53,286 nucleotides of DNA from Candidatus Thorarchaeota archaeon (GTDB lineage: Archaea; Asgardarchaeota; Thorarchaeia; Thorarchaeales; Thorarchaeaceae): assembly GCA_016840385.1 (NCBI GenBank), contig JAEOSL010000011.1, positions 1-53,286 of the forward strand, read 5' to 3'. This document shows positions 25,342 through 34,163 of this stretch, one piece after another; position 1 is the first letter of the stretch, and every line of letters begins with the position of its first letter. Below the pieces are notes generated by a model. The model was not told where the DNA came from, ran no database searches, and was given only the letters and a program-made list of their open reading frames with translations. Both the position numbers and the translations under genes were made by a program.

Positions 25342-26331
25342 ATGTTCTTCAAGACGACGGGAAAATGTACCAATCTCGTAGCCAAACTAGAACAGCAAGC
25401 AGCGAGGCCGCAAGAAATGATTCACAGTACAGTTCTCCTCAGATTAAAGAGTAGTAGAACAATTGCAGCTACTCAATATTGGACTGTTCAAGTACCACGA
25501 AGTGATATCAAAGAATTTCTGAAGGCCAGACAAGAGTTACTAAAGGTAGCAAAAGGACAGAAGGGCATCTCTCTCAATGTAGGGGGCAACAAGTACTTTG
25601 CACAGACCGTAACTCCCGATATTCTTCTGATATTCATCACCGATATCGATGAGAACGATCGAAATGTCACAGAGAAAATCAAAGCGGCAGCAAAAGGACT
25701 CGACGAGATAATAGAACAGAAGAAAATGCCTTTTGTAAAGAAGAACTACGAGAAGCTCATCAATCCCTTTGTTCATTCTAAACTGAAGGTGGCACTTGTC
25801 GGAGAAGGTGGTGTCGGAAAGACTACAACACTTCATCTCCTCATGGGAAAACGCCCCCCAACACAATATATCCCAACTATCGCACTTGCGATGGAAGTCA
25901 TTGAGAACATCCACTTTGCTAATTATTCACTCGTTCTCTGGGACTTTGCGGGGCAGGAACGTTTCAGAAAACTTTGGAAATTGTATTTCCAAGGTGCAGA
26001 TATTGTGTTCCTTCTTACTGACTCAACACTAAGAAATATCCTGATTTCGAAGGATATGTTCCAAATGATCCGTCGCGATGCGCCGCACGTACCAATCATT
26101 GTCATTGCAAACAAGCAGGATAAACCGAATGCTCTTGACCCTTCAATTATTGAACGGATAGTTGGGGCTGAAACCCATCCATTAGTAGCAGTAGATCTTA
26201 CTTATAGAAATGATATCCTGAAACTCCTCCTTGATACTGTAGCAAGACACGTCAATATTCCTGTTCCAGACCTACCTGCTGATGACCTTCTTCGATTCAC
26301 TGATGAGGATGAAGTCGCGCAGGAAGAGTAG
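25342..26331 (+). CDS. Small Ras/Arf-like GTPase with an N-terminal longin-like domain
   Basis: The C-terminal ~180 residues are a small GTPase: G1 GEGGVGKTTT, G2 around IPTIAL, G3 DFAGQE and G4 NKQD. G5 is replaced by AVDLTYRN. The DFAGQE form is Arf/Rab-like. The N-terminal ~120 residues (STVLLRLKSSRTIAATQYW; ILLIFITDIDENDRNV) look like an alternating strand/helix domain of longin or roadblock type, the kind that regulates GTPases in eukaryotes. The real start may be ATG 25417, where similarity to the next gene (MIHSTV against MIYNTV) begins. It forms a tandem pair with the gene at 26470. Confidence 0.82.
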   Translation: MFFKTTGKCTNLVAKLEQQAARPQEMIHSTVLLRLKSSRTIAATQYWTVQVPRSDIKEFLKARQELLKVAKGQKGISLNVGGNKYFAQTVTPDILLIFITDIDENDRNVTEKIKAAAKGLDEIIEQKKMPFVKKNYEKLINPFVHSKLKVALVGEGGVGKTTTLHLLMGKRPPTQYIPTIALAMEVIENIHFANYSLVLWDFAGQERFRKLWKLYFQGADIVFLLTDSTLRNILISKDMFQMIRRDAPHVPIIVIANKQDKPNALDPSIIERIVGAETHPLVAVDLTYRNDILKLLLDTVARHVNIPVPDLPADDLLRFTDEDEVAQEE

Positions 26332-26469
26332 TGCAATCATTTTCTTTCAATTAGTGGAATCAAGTCATACAATATCTTAAGTGGTTCATTTAGATTATAG
26401 ACTGAGACAAAGTAGTGGAAATGCTATCTACTGGGCAAATGACACTAAACCATAATCGAGGAACAATCT

Positions 26470-27357
26470 ATGATTTACAATACCGTCTTGATGAATACAG
26501 CAAGCCGGAAAAAGATTGCAACCTCCGATTATTGGACTCACAAGGTATCTCGTGCACAGCTAACCAAGTATCTGAAAACGCTTCTTGAAATGATAGAGAA
26601 ATCCGACCGTCTCAAGTACAAACCTGCTATTATTGGTGAGTTCAAATTCTATGGTCGAGAATGTGGGGATGATACTCTCATCATCTTTGTTATGGACCTT
26701 AACGAGCCCGATGATGAGGTAGTAAGCAAAATCAATCGAGCTGCACGTGTGTTGAGAGGTGTTCTAGAAAAACATCCCACCAAATACATCAAGAGTAACT
26801 TCTCACGAATTGTTGATCCCTATGTAGTAGCAAGATATGTCATTTCTTTAATTGGAGAGAGTGGTGTTGGCAAGACTTCTCTTCTAAGGTTGCTAATGGG
26901 CCGAGAACCACCTGAAGAGCACATTCCCACGATTGCATTGAACACTGAGGTAATTGAGAATATTAGGTTTGCAAACTATGAGATTATGATAATTGATTTT
27001 GCAGGTCAAGAATCATCAAGGAATCTCTGGGATTTCAGCTCAACCGATATGGTGTTCCTCCTTACTGACTCGACTCTGAGGAATCTCATAGCCTCAAAGG
27101 GAATTATGTCAACGATTCAGAAAGAGAATCCTGATTTACCAATTGTCATCTTTGCAAACAAACAGGACTTACCCAATGCATTGGATCCAACAGCAATAAG
27201 CAAGATAATGGGAGTCGATGTTCGCTCAATGGTTGCAGTTGACTTGGCGTATAGGAACAGCCTACTCAATACTCTAACTTTTGTTTTGTGTCAGCACTTC
27301 GATTTAGAAGTACCAGATATTCTTCCAGACGATCTTCTTCGTTTCGTTCCTGAATGA
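26470..27357 (+). CDS. Small Ras/Arf-like GTPase with an N-terminal longin-like domain, paralogue
   Basis: A 295-residue paralogue of the preceding gene over its whole length: N-terminal domain MIYNTVLMNTASRKKIATSD, then G1 GESGVGKTSLL, G2 IPTIAL, G3 DFAGQE, G4 NKQD and the same unusual AVDLAYRN in place of a SAK-type G5. The C-terminus ends LPDDLLRFVPE, as in its twin (LPADDLLRFTDE). With no lipidation motif visible, it is probably cytosolic or held at membranes through the N-terminal domain. The tandem duplication suggests partners or a heterodimer. Confidence 0.82.
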   Translation: MIYNTVLMNTASRKKIATSDYWTHKVSRAQLTKYLKTLLEMIEKSDRLKYKPAIIGEFKFYGRECGDDTLIIFVMDLNEPDDEVVSKINRAARVLRGVLEKHPTKYIKSNFSRIVDPYVVARYVISLIGESGVGKTSLLRLLMGREPPEEHIPTIALNTEVIENIRFANYEIMIIDFAGQESSRNLWDFSSTDMVFLLTDSTLRNLIASKGIMSTIQKENPDLPIVIFANKQDLPNALDPTAISKIMGVDVRSMVAVDLAYRNSLLNTLTFVLCQHFDLEVPDILPDDLLRFVPE

Positions 27358-27813
27358 TCAGGGAGTTTTCACAAACACGTTATCATCACCCAGATGAGTA
27401 AATCCAAGAATGAGGTTTCCACGCACATCATCGAACTGGAAGACACCAAATGCATATGCAACCCCATTCTTCTCAGTTGAAATCTGACCCTTTTGGAGAA
27501 AGAATCTGAAAAGATTACGACATCTCTTTCGGACATCTGAGAAGAGATTTCTATACTTACGTCTTTGAGAAGATCTGATCCCCCATCTTTCGAATATGAA
27601 TTTGTTAGCTAGACTATTACTGGATAGCAGGATGCTCTTCTTCTTTCGTTCATGTTTCACTAATACTGACTCAACTAGCTGAGATTTCAGCATATCAGGA
27701 ATGGCGGCTTGGATGGATGGCGTGACTTTAGGTTCGGATAACAAAATGCTCCCTACAAGAATAATTGTTGTCTTCAACCTATAAGGTCCTTTTAGAAATG
27801 TGTAGGAGTACAT
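27358..27813 (-). CDS. Hypothetical protein (151 aa)
   Basis: I do not recognise it. The stop codon abuts that of the convergent GTPase gene (TGA/TCA back to back). The N-terminal part is hydrophobic-beta, the middle is strongly basic (ERKKKSILL; SSQRRKYRN), and the end is beta-like (VAYAFGVFQFDDVRGNLILGF). The start at 27813 is uncertain; an internal Met near codon 41 is possible. It may be real, but no family supports it. Confidence 0.45.
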   Translation of the reverse strand: MYSYTFLKGPYRLKTTIILVGSILLSEPKVTPSIQAAIPDMLKSQLVESVLVKHERKKKSILLSSNSLANKFIFERWGIRSSQRRKYRNLFSDVRKRCRNLFRFFLQKGQISTEKNGVAYAFGVFQFDDVRGNLILGFTHLGDDNVFVKTP

Positions 27814-27857
27814 AACCGTTCTTGAGAATAAGAAGGGGAGTGAACTAGAAAGAAGTA

Positions 27858-28808
27858 GGTCTGAAGTTTATAACCTCAGGTGAAGAAGATGGGTCGCTCC
27901 AAGGGTACGATAATCAGTGTTAAGGTCCCGATAAACTGGGATGCTATGACAACACGTACTCAACAGAGATTGAGACAGATTGTTGGGAGGGATACAAGGG
28001 TTATCCGTGCATTTCTTGGAATAATTGAACAATATGAAAACAAGCTATTGACAGGTCGTAAGAAAAATAAAATTCATGATGGTAAACTAGATGAACTCAC
28101 GCTGACCGCAATCAAAGTGAGAACCGGTTATGGTCAGAGGACAACAGTCCCCCATGACATTAAAAAGAGGTTCCCAAGGATCTCCGCCAATGAGCTTCAA
28201 GAGTGCAGACAAACCGCAGTGGCACTCTATGAGAGTTACTTGGCTTTGAAACAGAAGAAAGGGTGGAAAGCATCTCGTCCTTCTGAAGTGAATAGGTCTC
28301 GAAGAATGCCGCGATGGGTATTTTCTCTAAGATTTAAAATTGAACATAGTTCGTCCACTGTTTCAAAATGGTGGTTCAACCTTAGAGATACGCTTGATTC
28401 TGTGCAAGCAGGGAAACACTCACGACTGAAAGCCCGAAAGAAGAAATCTTCTTCCAAAGGGAAGTCCTTACTCTCTAAAAAAGAATCGACATCGGATTCT
28501 GGAGAGTCCGCGGCTGTTCACTTTGTCCAATCGGACCTCATTAGTTTCAGTGATGGAGCTAGTGGGAGTGATAATGACCCCGCCGTGGTAAAAACTGTGG
28601 AAACTCTCTCTGTTGCTGGAAGTGATGCACCAGCAGTAAAACAGGAGAAGGAAGCCAGGTCTTCAGGAGGGATTCCATCCCGATGAACGTTGACAAAGCT
28701 CTTGCTAAGTTTAGCATTTTTTCGAAAATGCTGGATGGTGGTGACACTGGCAGGAGAAGGGTGGAACACAGAAATTTCTTACAGTTGATGTTCACTCACC
28801 AAAGTGTA
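27858..28808 (+). mobile_element. TnpB (IS605-type) deletion derivative, copy 3
   Basis: It runs from a left-end motif (GAAGTTTATAACCTCAG, 27862-27878) to a right end with CTTACA...TGTAAG spaced as in copies 1 and 4, ending near GTGTAAGAATT (28808). About 950 bp. It holds one open gene carrying both ends of a tnpB reading frame but not the nuclease core. Confidence 0.65.
27880..28686 (+). CDS. RuvC-less TnpB-derived protein (268 aa)
   Basis: Residues ~1-175 match the N-terminal, RNA-binding part of a large archaeal TnpB family (RQIVGRDTRVIRAFLGII; NELQECRQTAVALYESYL; RRMPRWVFSLRFK; WWFNLRDTLDSV). At ~residue 180 it switches to that family's C-terminal tail (SRLKARKKKSSSKGKS...GESAAVHFVQSDL). 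The whole RuvC nuclease and zinc finger are gone, yet the frame stays open for 268 codons. The start is ATG 27889 or GTG 27880. It may be a dead derivative, or an exapted protein that still binds the guide RNA or competes with full TnpB. Confidence 0.65.
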   Translation: MKKMGRSKGTIISVKVPINWDAMTTRTQQRLRQIVGRDTRVIRAFLGIIEQYENKLLTGRKKNKIHDGKLDELTLTAIKVRTGYGQRTTVPHDIKKRFPRISANELQECRQTAVALYESYLALKQKKGWKASRPSEVNRSRRMPRWVFSLRFKIEHSSSTVSKWWFNLRDTLDSVQAGKHSRLKARKKKSSSKGKSLLSKKESTSDSGESAAVHFVQSDLISFSDGASGSDNDPAVVKTVETLSVAGSDAPAVKQEKEARSSGGIPSR

Positions 28809-28833
28809 AGAATTAGTTTATCTCTATGGCAAT

Positions 28834-28868
28834 GGTTATAAGTATCGCAAAAGAGGCGAACAAGCCTC
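28834..28868 (+). promoter_or_regulatory. Promoter and leader hairpin of the ribosomal protein cluster
   Basis: A TATA-like GGTTATAAGTAT (28834-28845) lies ~50 bp upstream of the uS13 ATG (28896). Between them GAGGC (28853-28857) and GCCTC (28864-28868) form a small hairpin at the likely start of the transcript. Whether the hairpin regulates translation cannot be told. Confidence 0.45.
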
Positions 28869-28895
28869 TAGCCAGTCAGAATGAGGAATCAGACC

Positions 28896-29345
28896 ATGTC
28901 TCAAGAATACAAACATATCGTGCGTGTTGCAAGCGCAGACATAGATGGCCAGGAAAGCCTTCTCCAAGGACTTACCAAAGTTAAAGGAGTAGGACTAAGA
29001 ATTTCCAAGACCATAATCAATCAGCTTGAATTAGATCCAAGTCAAAGGCTTGGATACCTTACTGATGATGTCATTGCAAGTATTGAAACAATCATCAAAG
29101 ATCCAGTAGCTGCTGGTTTGCCTGATTGGTACGTAAACAGACCACGAGACAGAATGTCTGGAAGAATGTTACACTTGATTGGCTCAGATCTTGATTTTGC
29201 TCATAGAAATGATATTGACAGACTTCGCAGAATCAAATCCTGGAGAGGTACACGACATCAGCTCGGTCTTAAGGTGAGAGGTCAGCACACAAGGACAACA
29301 GGGCGCGGTGGAATGGCAGTAGGTGTGTCAAGGAAGACTTTGTAG
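28896..29345 (+). CDS. rps13: Ribosomal protein uS13
   Basis: A head protein of the small ribosomal subunit contacting the P-site tRNA and 5S/L5 bridge. Family signatures: HIVRVASADIDGQ, LTKVKGVGLRISKTII (helix-two-turn-helix) and the C-terminal RGTRHQLGLKVRGQHTRTTGRGG. I prefer ATG 28896 (MSQEYKHIVR) to the upstream start at 28881. It is the first gene of the uS13-uS4-uS11 cluster, 15 bp before uS4. Confidence 0.97.
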   Translation: MSQEYKHIVRVASADIDGQESLLQGLTKVKGVGLRISKTIINQLELDPSQRLGYLTDDVIASIETIIKDPVAAGLPDWYVNRPRDRMSGRMLHLIGSDLDFAHRNDIDRLRRIKSWRGTRHQLGLKVRGQHTRTTGRGGMAVGVSRKTL

Positions 29346-29360
29346 ACGGAGTGTTGAAAA

Positions 29361-30098
29361 ATGGGTGACCCGCGCAGACAGAAAAAGAAGTATGTTGTTC
29401 CTAAGAAGCCCTATGATACTGATAGATTCGAACAGGAACTTGATTTTATAGGAAGATTTGGTCTCAGGAATAAAAGAGAACTATGGAGGCATAGTACTGA
29501 GCTATCTAACTACAGAAGACAGGCAAGAAATTTGCTAGCTCTACCTCCCTCTGAACGAGAACAGACCGAAAAGGAACTTGTAGGTAAACTCACAAGATTC
29601 GGTGTTCTTGAACAACCAATTCTTGACCATGTTCTCGACCTTACACTTGAGAATGTTCTTGAGCGAAGATTACAGACACTTGTTTTTAGAAAGGGAATGG
29701 CTGCATCAATGCATCATGCCCGACAACTAGTTGCACACGGCCACATTGGTCTTGACAGTGCAAGAGTCACAACTCCTGCAAGATTGATGACTGTTGGAGA
29801 ATCAGACCGTCTTGCTTACACTAACAAATCTGCTCTTAATGATCAGTCACACCCAGCTCGTATTGCAGCTTCTGATGCAGCAACAAGAGTAGTAGAACCA
29901 AAAGATGATTACGACGAACAATCGAGAGGGCGTCGTGATGATAGGCGTGGCGGTGACCGCCGTGGTGGTGGAAGACGCGATGCCAGACGCGGAGCTCCTG
30001 CAAAACCAACACCAGCAGCAGCACCCGTAGAAAAGGAAGCAGAAGCCCCTGTGACTGATGAGGAAGTCGCACCAATTGGAGATGAGAAACTTGAGTAA
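29361..30098 (+). CDS. rps4: Ribosomal protein uS4 with a long C-terminal extension
   Basis: A primary 16S rRNA-binding protein. The S4-type RNA-binding domain ([36 protein letters not shown]) and the N-terminal [18 protein letters not shown] are typical of archaeal uS4. It is 245 residues, against ~180 in most archaea. The extra ~65 residues are Arg/Gly/Asp-rich ([17 protein letters not shown]), then Ala/Pro and acidic. The uS11 start overlaps its last codons. Confidence 0.97.
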   Translation: MGDPRRQKKKYVVPKKPYDTDRFEQELDFIGRFGLRNKRELWRHSTELSNYRRQARNLLALPPSEREQTEKELVGKLTRFGVLEQPILDHVLDLTLENVLERRLQTLVFRKGMAASMHHARQLVAHGHIGLDSARVTTPARLMTVGESDRLAYTNKSALNDQSHPARIAASDAATRVVEPKDDYDEQSRGRRDDRRGGDRRGGGRRDARRGAPAKPTPAAAPVEKEAEAPVTDEEVAPIGDEKLE

Positions 30099-30492
30099 GG
30101 ATGATAAATCAGACAAATGGGCAGTAGCTCACATTTTTGCATCATACAACGATACAATCGTACATATCACTGACATTACAGGTGCAGAGACCCTTGCTCG
30201 ATACTCAGGTGGAATGATGGTCAAAGCAGATAGGAACGAATCATCACCACACGCAGCTATGCAAGCAGCATTTCAAGCAGCCCGAGAAGCCAAAGACAAG
30301 GGAGTATACGGAATACACATCCGTGTTCGTGCTCCTGGTGGTCATGGTCCAAAAACTCCGGGTCCTGGTGCACAGGCAGCAATCAGAGCACTCAGCAGAG
30401 CAGGTCTAAGAGTGGGAATTATCGACGAAGTCACTCCTATGCCCCATGATGGTACTAGGAAACGTGGTGGACGCCGCGGTAGACGAGTCTAA
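30082..30492 (+). CDS. rps11: Ribosomal protein uS11
   Basis: A small-subunit platform protein at the mRNA exit. Recognised by [22 protein letters not shown], the segment [21 protein letters not shown], and the basic tail [15 protein letters not shown]. The ATG at 30082 overlaps uS4 by 17 bp, indicating coupled translation. The genes that usually follow in archaea (rpoD, uL18-type and uL13/uS9 genes) are not here; a convergent tiaS gene follows instead. Confidence 0.97.
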   Translation: MRNLSKDDKSDKWAVAHIFASYNDTIVHITDITGAETLARYSGGMMVKADRNESSPHAAMQAAFQAAREAKDKGVYGIHIRVRAPGGHGPKTPGPGAQAAIRALSRAGLRVGIIDEVTPMPHDGTRKRGGRRGRRV

Positions 30493-30526
30493 AGTTACCA
30501 ATCAAATCCATTGCATTTTCATAAAA

Positions 30527-31858
30527 TCAGTGGTTACGCCATTTCCCTACAAGAGCAAATGATTGTCCCGAATTATTCATTTTCAATCTAGAAACAGGGC
30601 GAGTAAGATGCCTTTGTGCACTGAGGGGAGGTAAGTAAAGACCTTTGGTAATCTTTCTTTCAACGTCTTTCTCAGTCTTTGTTCCTTCACGATCACGGTA
30701 TCCGCATTTTGCACATTTGAAACCCTTTCCAGTTCCAGCACTCTTCATTCTCTTGTTGCATTCAGGACAGAGCGGATTCTGGAATTGAATATCTGGTGAG
30801 AGGTGAAGAATCTCAAGTCCCTCTAAATTAAGTGTAATCTCATGTGTTCTGGATCTCGGTCGAACACTAGCATGAACTCTAACTTCATCTCCAATCTGTA
30901 AGCTACTAACTATGTCCCTGAATTGTCGAGTCGGTTCATATGCAGCACAGTCAATCCTTGCTGTATCATCTTTTATACCAAATACAACAAAACCACCCTC
31001 AAAGATTCTGGGTTCTTTGTCTACATGACCTTGAACCATTGCAGCCACGTAAGGACGAAGGTCTCGAATTCGCACTTGATGAGTGAGATGTTCACCAGTT
31101 GCTTGATTTGTACGGAACACAAGCCATCTCTCAACACTTTGCGCACTTTTCACCAGAGATGCTGCTTCAACAACAGCTGCTGCGGTTTCACCACGAATTC
31201 CATAAAGAACGGGATCAGGACCATGTGGTTCAATTAGGATTCGATTCTTTTCATCAAGATTTGAGAAAACATAATCTCCCAAATGTCGGTCCATGGCAAT
31301 GACGGACTCAACATCGACTCCGCGTTTCTCACTAGTTTGGTCCAATCTGCGATATGCAAGATACTCGAATGTATGATCCCTGTATAGAGTATTGCCAATA
31401 GCAGCGAGAGCTCCCACTAGACCCCTACCATTTCCGATAGTAAAGTGTGAGAAATTATGTTGTTCAATGATCCGTCGAGTCAACGCAATTGGAATTGTAC
31501 GCCACAACGCTTGCTCTGAGAAATTTCTAAGTTGTTCTGGTACTTTTCCCGATGTAAGAATGAATCCCGGATTTGTGTTCGGATAGGTTTCATCAACATA
31601 GTCCCGTATCATCTCTTCAATGAGTGGTGACAATTTACTGATCGTATCACTCTCTGATTTGAATCGAAGGGCAACCGCTCCATTTCCTCTAGTCCTAAAT
31701 GGGATTCCTGGATTTAATCGAATAAGGTTAGGATAGTCTAACCACTCTACAGAGTGTTTTGATAGTAGTTCCACTACCAGACTAGCAAAATGTGTCGTAC
31801 ACCTGCCAGCTGGATCATCGATATCATCTAAACCGATGTGGAACTCTACATTGTTCAT
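30527..31858 (-). CDS. tiaS: tRNA(Ile2) 2-agmatinylcytidine synthetase (TiaS)
   Basis: Modifies C34 of tRNA-Ile(CAU) with agmatine so that it reads AUA, an essential archaeal function. Diagnostic features: N-terminal HIGLDDIDDPAGRCTTHFA, the THUMP-like/TiaS central part (PGIPFRTRGNGAVAL; IGNGRGLVGALAAIGN), an OB-fold (VRVHASVRPRSRTHEIT) and a zinc ribbon (CPECNKRMK...FKCAKCGYR). At 443 aa it is complete. Its ATG overlaps the stop of the upstream zinc-finger gene (ATGA), so the two are co-translated. Confidence 0.95.
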   Translation of the reverse strand: MNNVEFHIGLDDIDDPAGRCTTHFASLVVELLSKHSVEWLDYPNLIRLNPGIPFRTRGNGAVALRFKSESDTISKLSPLIEEMIRDYVDETYPNTNPGFILTSGKVPEQLRNFSEQALWRTIPIALTRRIIEQHNFSHFTIGNGRGLVGALAAIGNTLYRDHTFEYLAYRRLDQTSEKRGVDVESVIAMDRHLGDYVFSNLDEKNRILIEPHGPDPVLYGIRGETAAAVVEAASLVKSAQSVERWLVFRTNQATGEHLTHQVRIRDLRPYVAAMVQGHVDKEPRIFEGGFVVFGIKDDTARIDCAAYEPTRQFRDIVSSLQIGDEVRVHASVRPRSRTHEITLNLEGLEILHLSPDIQFQNPLCPECNKRMKSAGTGKGFKCAKCGYRDREGTKTEKDVERKITKGLYLPPLSAQRHLTRPVSRLKMNNSGQSFALVGKWRNH

Positions 31859-32127
31859 TTGTTACTCATCCTACATTCGTCACAGATTGTTGATTCATTC
31901 TTCTTTGTTCCATGATCCTCACAGACTAATCTCCCACACAAATTACATGCTCTTGATGCGAGATAATCCTCACAGAGGTAGCACTTTGCTTCTTCACAAT
32001 TAAGACAAAGTCCCTTTGATTCTACAAAGCAATTATTGCAGACACGAGCTCCACACATTTTGCACAGTGATTCTTGTGGAGCATCGTTTCCACAAATCTC
32101 ACATGATGTGCCCAATGTGAATAGCAT
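31855..32127 (-). CDS. Small multi-zinc-finger protein
   Basis: About 90 residues with 18 cysteines and histidines, arranged as successive CxxC pairs: CEICGND, CKMCGARVCNNC, CLNCEEAKCYLC, CNLCGRLVCEDH, CDEC. The pattern resembles B-box or zf-HIT-type cross-brace fingers. I chose ATG 32127 (MLFTLGTSC), although the frame runs to 32163. The ATGA overlap with tiaS makes a functional link to tRNA modification or RNA binding plausible; the specific role is unknown. Confidence 0.7.
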   Translation of the reverse strand: MLFTLGTSCEICGNDAPQESLCKMCGARVCNNCFVESKGLCLNCEEAKCYLCEDYLASRACNLCGRLVCEDHGTKKNESTICDECRMSNK

Positions 32128-32174
32128 TCTTAGTTTCCTCTCATAAGAGGTGTAAGATAACACAGAAATCCTTT

Positions 32175-33462
32175 GCCGTTACCCGAAACTGAAACAATCT
32201 TGGACTCAAGATCCCTGATTGATGTTCGGTTCCTGCTTCACAGAGGTCTGCTTTGCAAATCCCGAAGGATCTGCGATAAGTCTTACATCCTCTCCACAGG
32301 CAGTTAAAGTCTCCGGCAAACTGACGGTGACTAGATTGAGTGCAGCGTTCAAGTCCCTATCTATTTTCAACCCACACTCTTCACATTCATACTCCCTTTC
32401 CAAAAGGGATAGTTCCTTCTTCTTATGTCCACAGACAGAACACTTCTTTGACGAAGGAAACGTTCTTGGTACCACTTCGAGTTTTGAACCATACCACTGG
32501 CATTTGTACTCCAGTTGTCTTCGGAACTCATAGAATCCCACATCTGCTATTGCTCGTGCCAACCTTCGGTTCTTCATCATTCCTGACACTCCTAAGTTTT
32601 CAATTACTATCTTACTGTGGCTCTTGGCAAGATATGTCGTTAACTTGTGAAGTGTGTCCTGTCGAACATTGAATATCTTCAGGTGCATTCTAGCAAGTCT
32701 GAGCTTGGCTCTCTCTCGGTTCTTACTCCCCTTCTTCTTTCTGGACAGACTCTTTGATAGCTTCCTCAACTTCTTGATACGTCTTCCTAGGGCTCGTGGA
32801 TTAGCAAAGGTAGTCCCATCCGAAAGCGTTGCTAACATCTTTATCCCAAGGTCTGCGCCTACTGCATAACTAACGATGGGTTTCGGGTCTACTATCTCTT
32901 CTTCCACAGTGACTGACACGAACCACCGGTTCGCCCTCCTCCTCAATGTTACTGATAATATCCGCCCTTTGTAATACTGTTTTCTTTTCTCCTTTATCCG
33001 TATCTTTCCGATTCTAGGAAGTTGTATCTTCCTTCCTTCAAATCGAATTGTTCCAGTCAGTCTGAAACTATCGTGAATGCCCTTGCTCTTGAACCTTGGA
33101 AATCCGATTTTCTTTCCATTCTTCAATCCGCGATAGAAATTCCTGAAAGCTCTATGGAGGTCTCTTAGGGCCTCTTGAGGTGCACACTTTGAACAATCAT
33201 ACATCCAGGGGAATTGAGTCTTTTTCAGGCTGTTCAGAAGTTTATGCTGTTTCATGTGGTTAGTGAAACGATCATTTCCCTGAGTGTTCTTGTATAATTT
33301 GATCCTTTCTTCTAGTCCCCAGTTGAATGTAAAACGTGCTACTCCTGCATGCTGAAAAAGGGATTTTCTCTGTTGGTTGTTGGGGTCAAGTTCATATTTG
33401 TAGGCTTTATGGACCAACATAAGAGTCGATAATTAGTGATGCAGGAAGTATAAAATCTCATA
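32175..33462 (-). mobile_element. Intact IS605-type TnpB element without TnpA, copy B
   Basis: On the minus strand it runs from a left end TATGAGATTTTATACTTCC (edge 33462) to a right end TTTCGGGTAACGG (~32175). These borders match copy A (9061-10347), and the lengths agree within a few bases. No TnpA nearby. The guide part of its omega RNA would be read from the DNA just below 32175, upstream of the zinc-finger gene. Confidence 0.75.
32206..33420 (-). CDS. tnpB: TnpB RNA-guided endonuclease (IS605 OrfB family)
   Basis: A 404-residue TnpB close to the one at 9104-10333 across its whole length. The RuvC residues are intact: VGADLGIK, VIENLGVSG and DRDLNAALNL. The zinc finger is CSVCGH...CEECG. 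Substitutions relative to copy A are spread along the protein, so the two copies are related but not recent duplicates. Expected to be an active guide-RNA-dependent nuclease. Confidence 0.93.
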   Translation of the reverse strand: MLVHKAYKYELDPNNQQRKSLFQHAGVARFTFNWGLEERIKLYKNTQGNDRFTNHMKQHKLLNSLKKTQFPWMYDCSKCAPQEALRDLHRAFRNFYRGLKNGKKIGFPRFKSKGIHDSFRLTGTIRFEGRKIQLPRIGKIRIKEKRKQYYKGRILSVTLRRRANRWFVSVTVEEEIVDPKPIVSYAVGADLGIKMLATLSDGTTFANPRALGRRIKKLRKLSKSLSRKKKGSKNRERAKLRLARMHLKIFNVRQDTLHKLTTYLAKSHSKIVIENLGVSGMMKNRRLARAIADVGFYEFRRQLEYKCQWYGSKLEVVPRTFPSSKKCSVCGHKKKELSLLEREYECEECGLKIDRDLNAALNLVTVSLPETLTACGEDVRLIADPSGFAKQTSVKQEPNINQGS

Positions 33463-33572
33463 CGAAGGTGCTCCTTTCTACAAAGATTTATTTCATTGAT
33501 GTCCATTTTTGTTCAAAATCAATACAGATATTTCCCATCTTTTCAAAGGATTTAGACCATTGAGGATTTAGA

Positions 33573-34094
33573 ATGGAACCGAGAATTCTCATCTATCACG
33601 CTGAACAGTGTGACCCGAAGAAGTGTACAGGTATACGGCTCAGTAGGATGAACAGAGGAAAGATTCTCAAAACGATGAGGCAGATACCTCCTAGAGCAGT
33701 GGTCTTGAATCCAGTTTCAGAGGTTGCATTTTCTAGGGCAGATCGAGAACTTATACAAAAAGTAGGATTGGTTGGCCTTGATTGCTCTTGGAAACAAGCA
33801 GAAACAATCTTCGCTAACTCAAGATTGGGAGCTCAGAGAGCTCTACCGTATCTTCTTGCAGCAAATCCAATCAATACGTACAAACCAATCAAACTGTCAA
33901 CCGCTGAAGCTATTGCAGCAGCACTCTATATTGCTGGATTCAAAGATGAAGCAGAAGACACCATGTCTGTCTTCAAATGGGGACCTTCTTTCATCACTCT
34001 GAATCAGGAACTCCTCGATGCGTATGCGGAATGTGCATCAAGTACCGAAGTTGTTCAAGTTCAGAAGGAAATCATGGAATCCCAGACAAGATAA
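33573..34094 (+). CDS. Tsr3/DUF367 rRNA aminocarboxypropyltransferase
   Basis: Transfers the aminocarboxypropyl group of S-adenosylmethionine to a modified uridine in small-subunit rRNA (Tsr3 in eukaryotes; archaeal DUF367). Signatures: the N-terminal CDPKKCTGIRL, VLNPVSEVAFS, and the strongly conserved LDCSWKQAE...RALPYLLAANPINTYKP followed by LSTAEAIAAALYIAGF. At 173 aa it has the usual length. It is the last housekeeping gene before the surface-protein region. Confidence 0.93.
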   Translation: MEPRILIYHAEQCDPKKCTGIRLSRMNRGKILKTMRQIPPRAVVLNPVSEVAFSRADRELIQKVGLVGLDCSWKQAETIFANSRLGAQRALPYLLAANPINTYKPIKLSTAEAIAAALYIAGFKDEAEDTMSVFKWGPSFITLNQELLDAYAECASSTEVVQVQKEIMESQTR

Positions 34095-34101
34095 CAAGAA
34101 A

Positions 34102-34150
34102 GTGTGGCTTTGGTCCAGTGAGAATTTGTACTCCTATGGCAATGCGGCTG
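34102..34150 (+). repeat. Interspersed ~55-bp repeat, copy 1 (degenerate)
   Basis: GTGTGGCTTTGGTCCAGTGAG matches the first part of the repeat family seen in the spacers between 34 and 53 kb. The second half has lost ~8 bases but keeps AATTTGT. It lies in the gap between the convergent Tsr3 and membrane protein genes. Confidence 0.55.
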
Positions 34151-34163
34151 GTTTGGAAAGCTA

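Noticed and set aside
32219..32869. Plus-strand frames of 104, 110 and 71 codons
   Set aside because: Shadows of the second tnpB gene on the minus strand.
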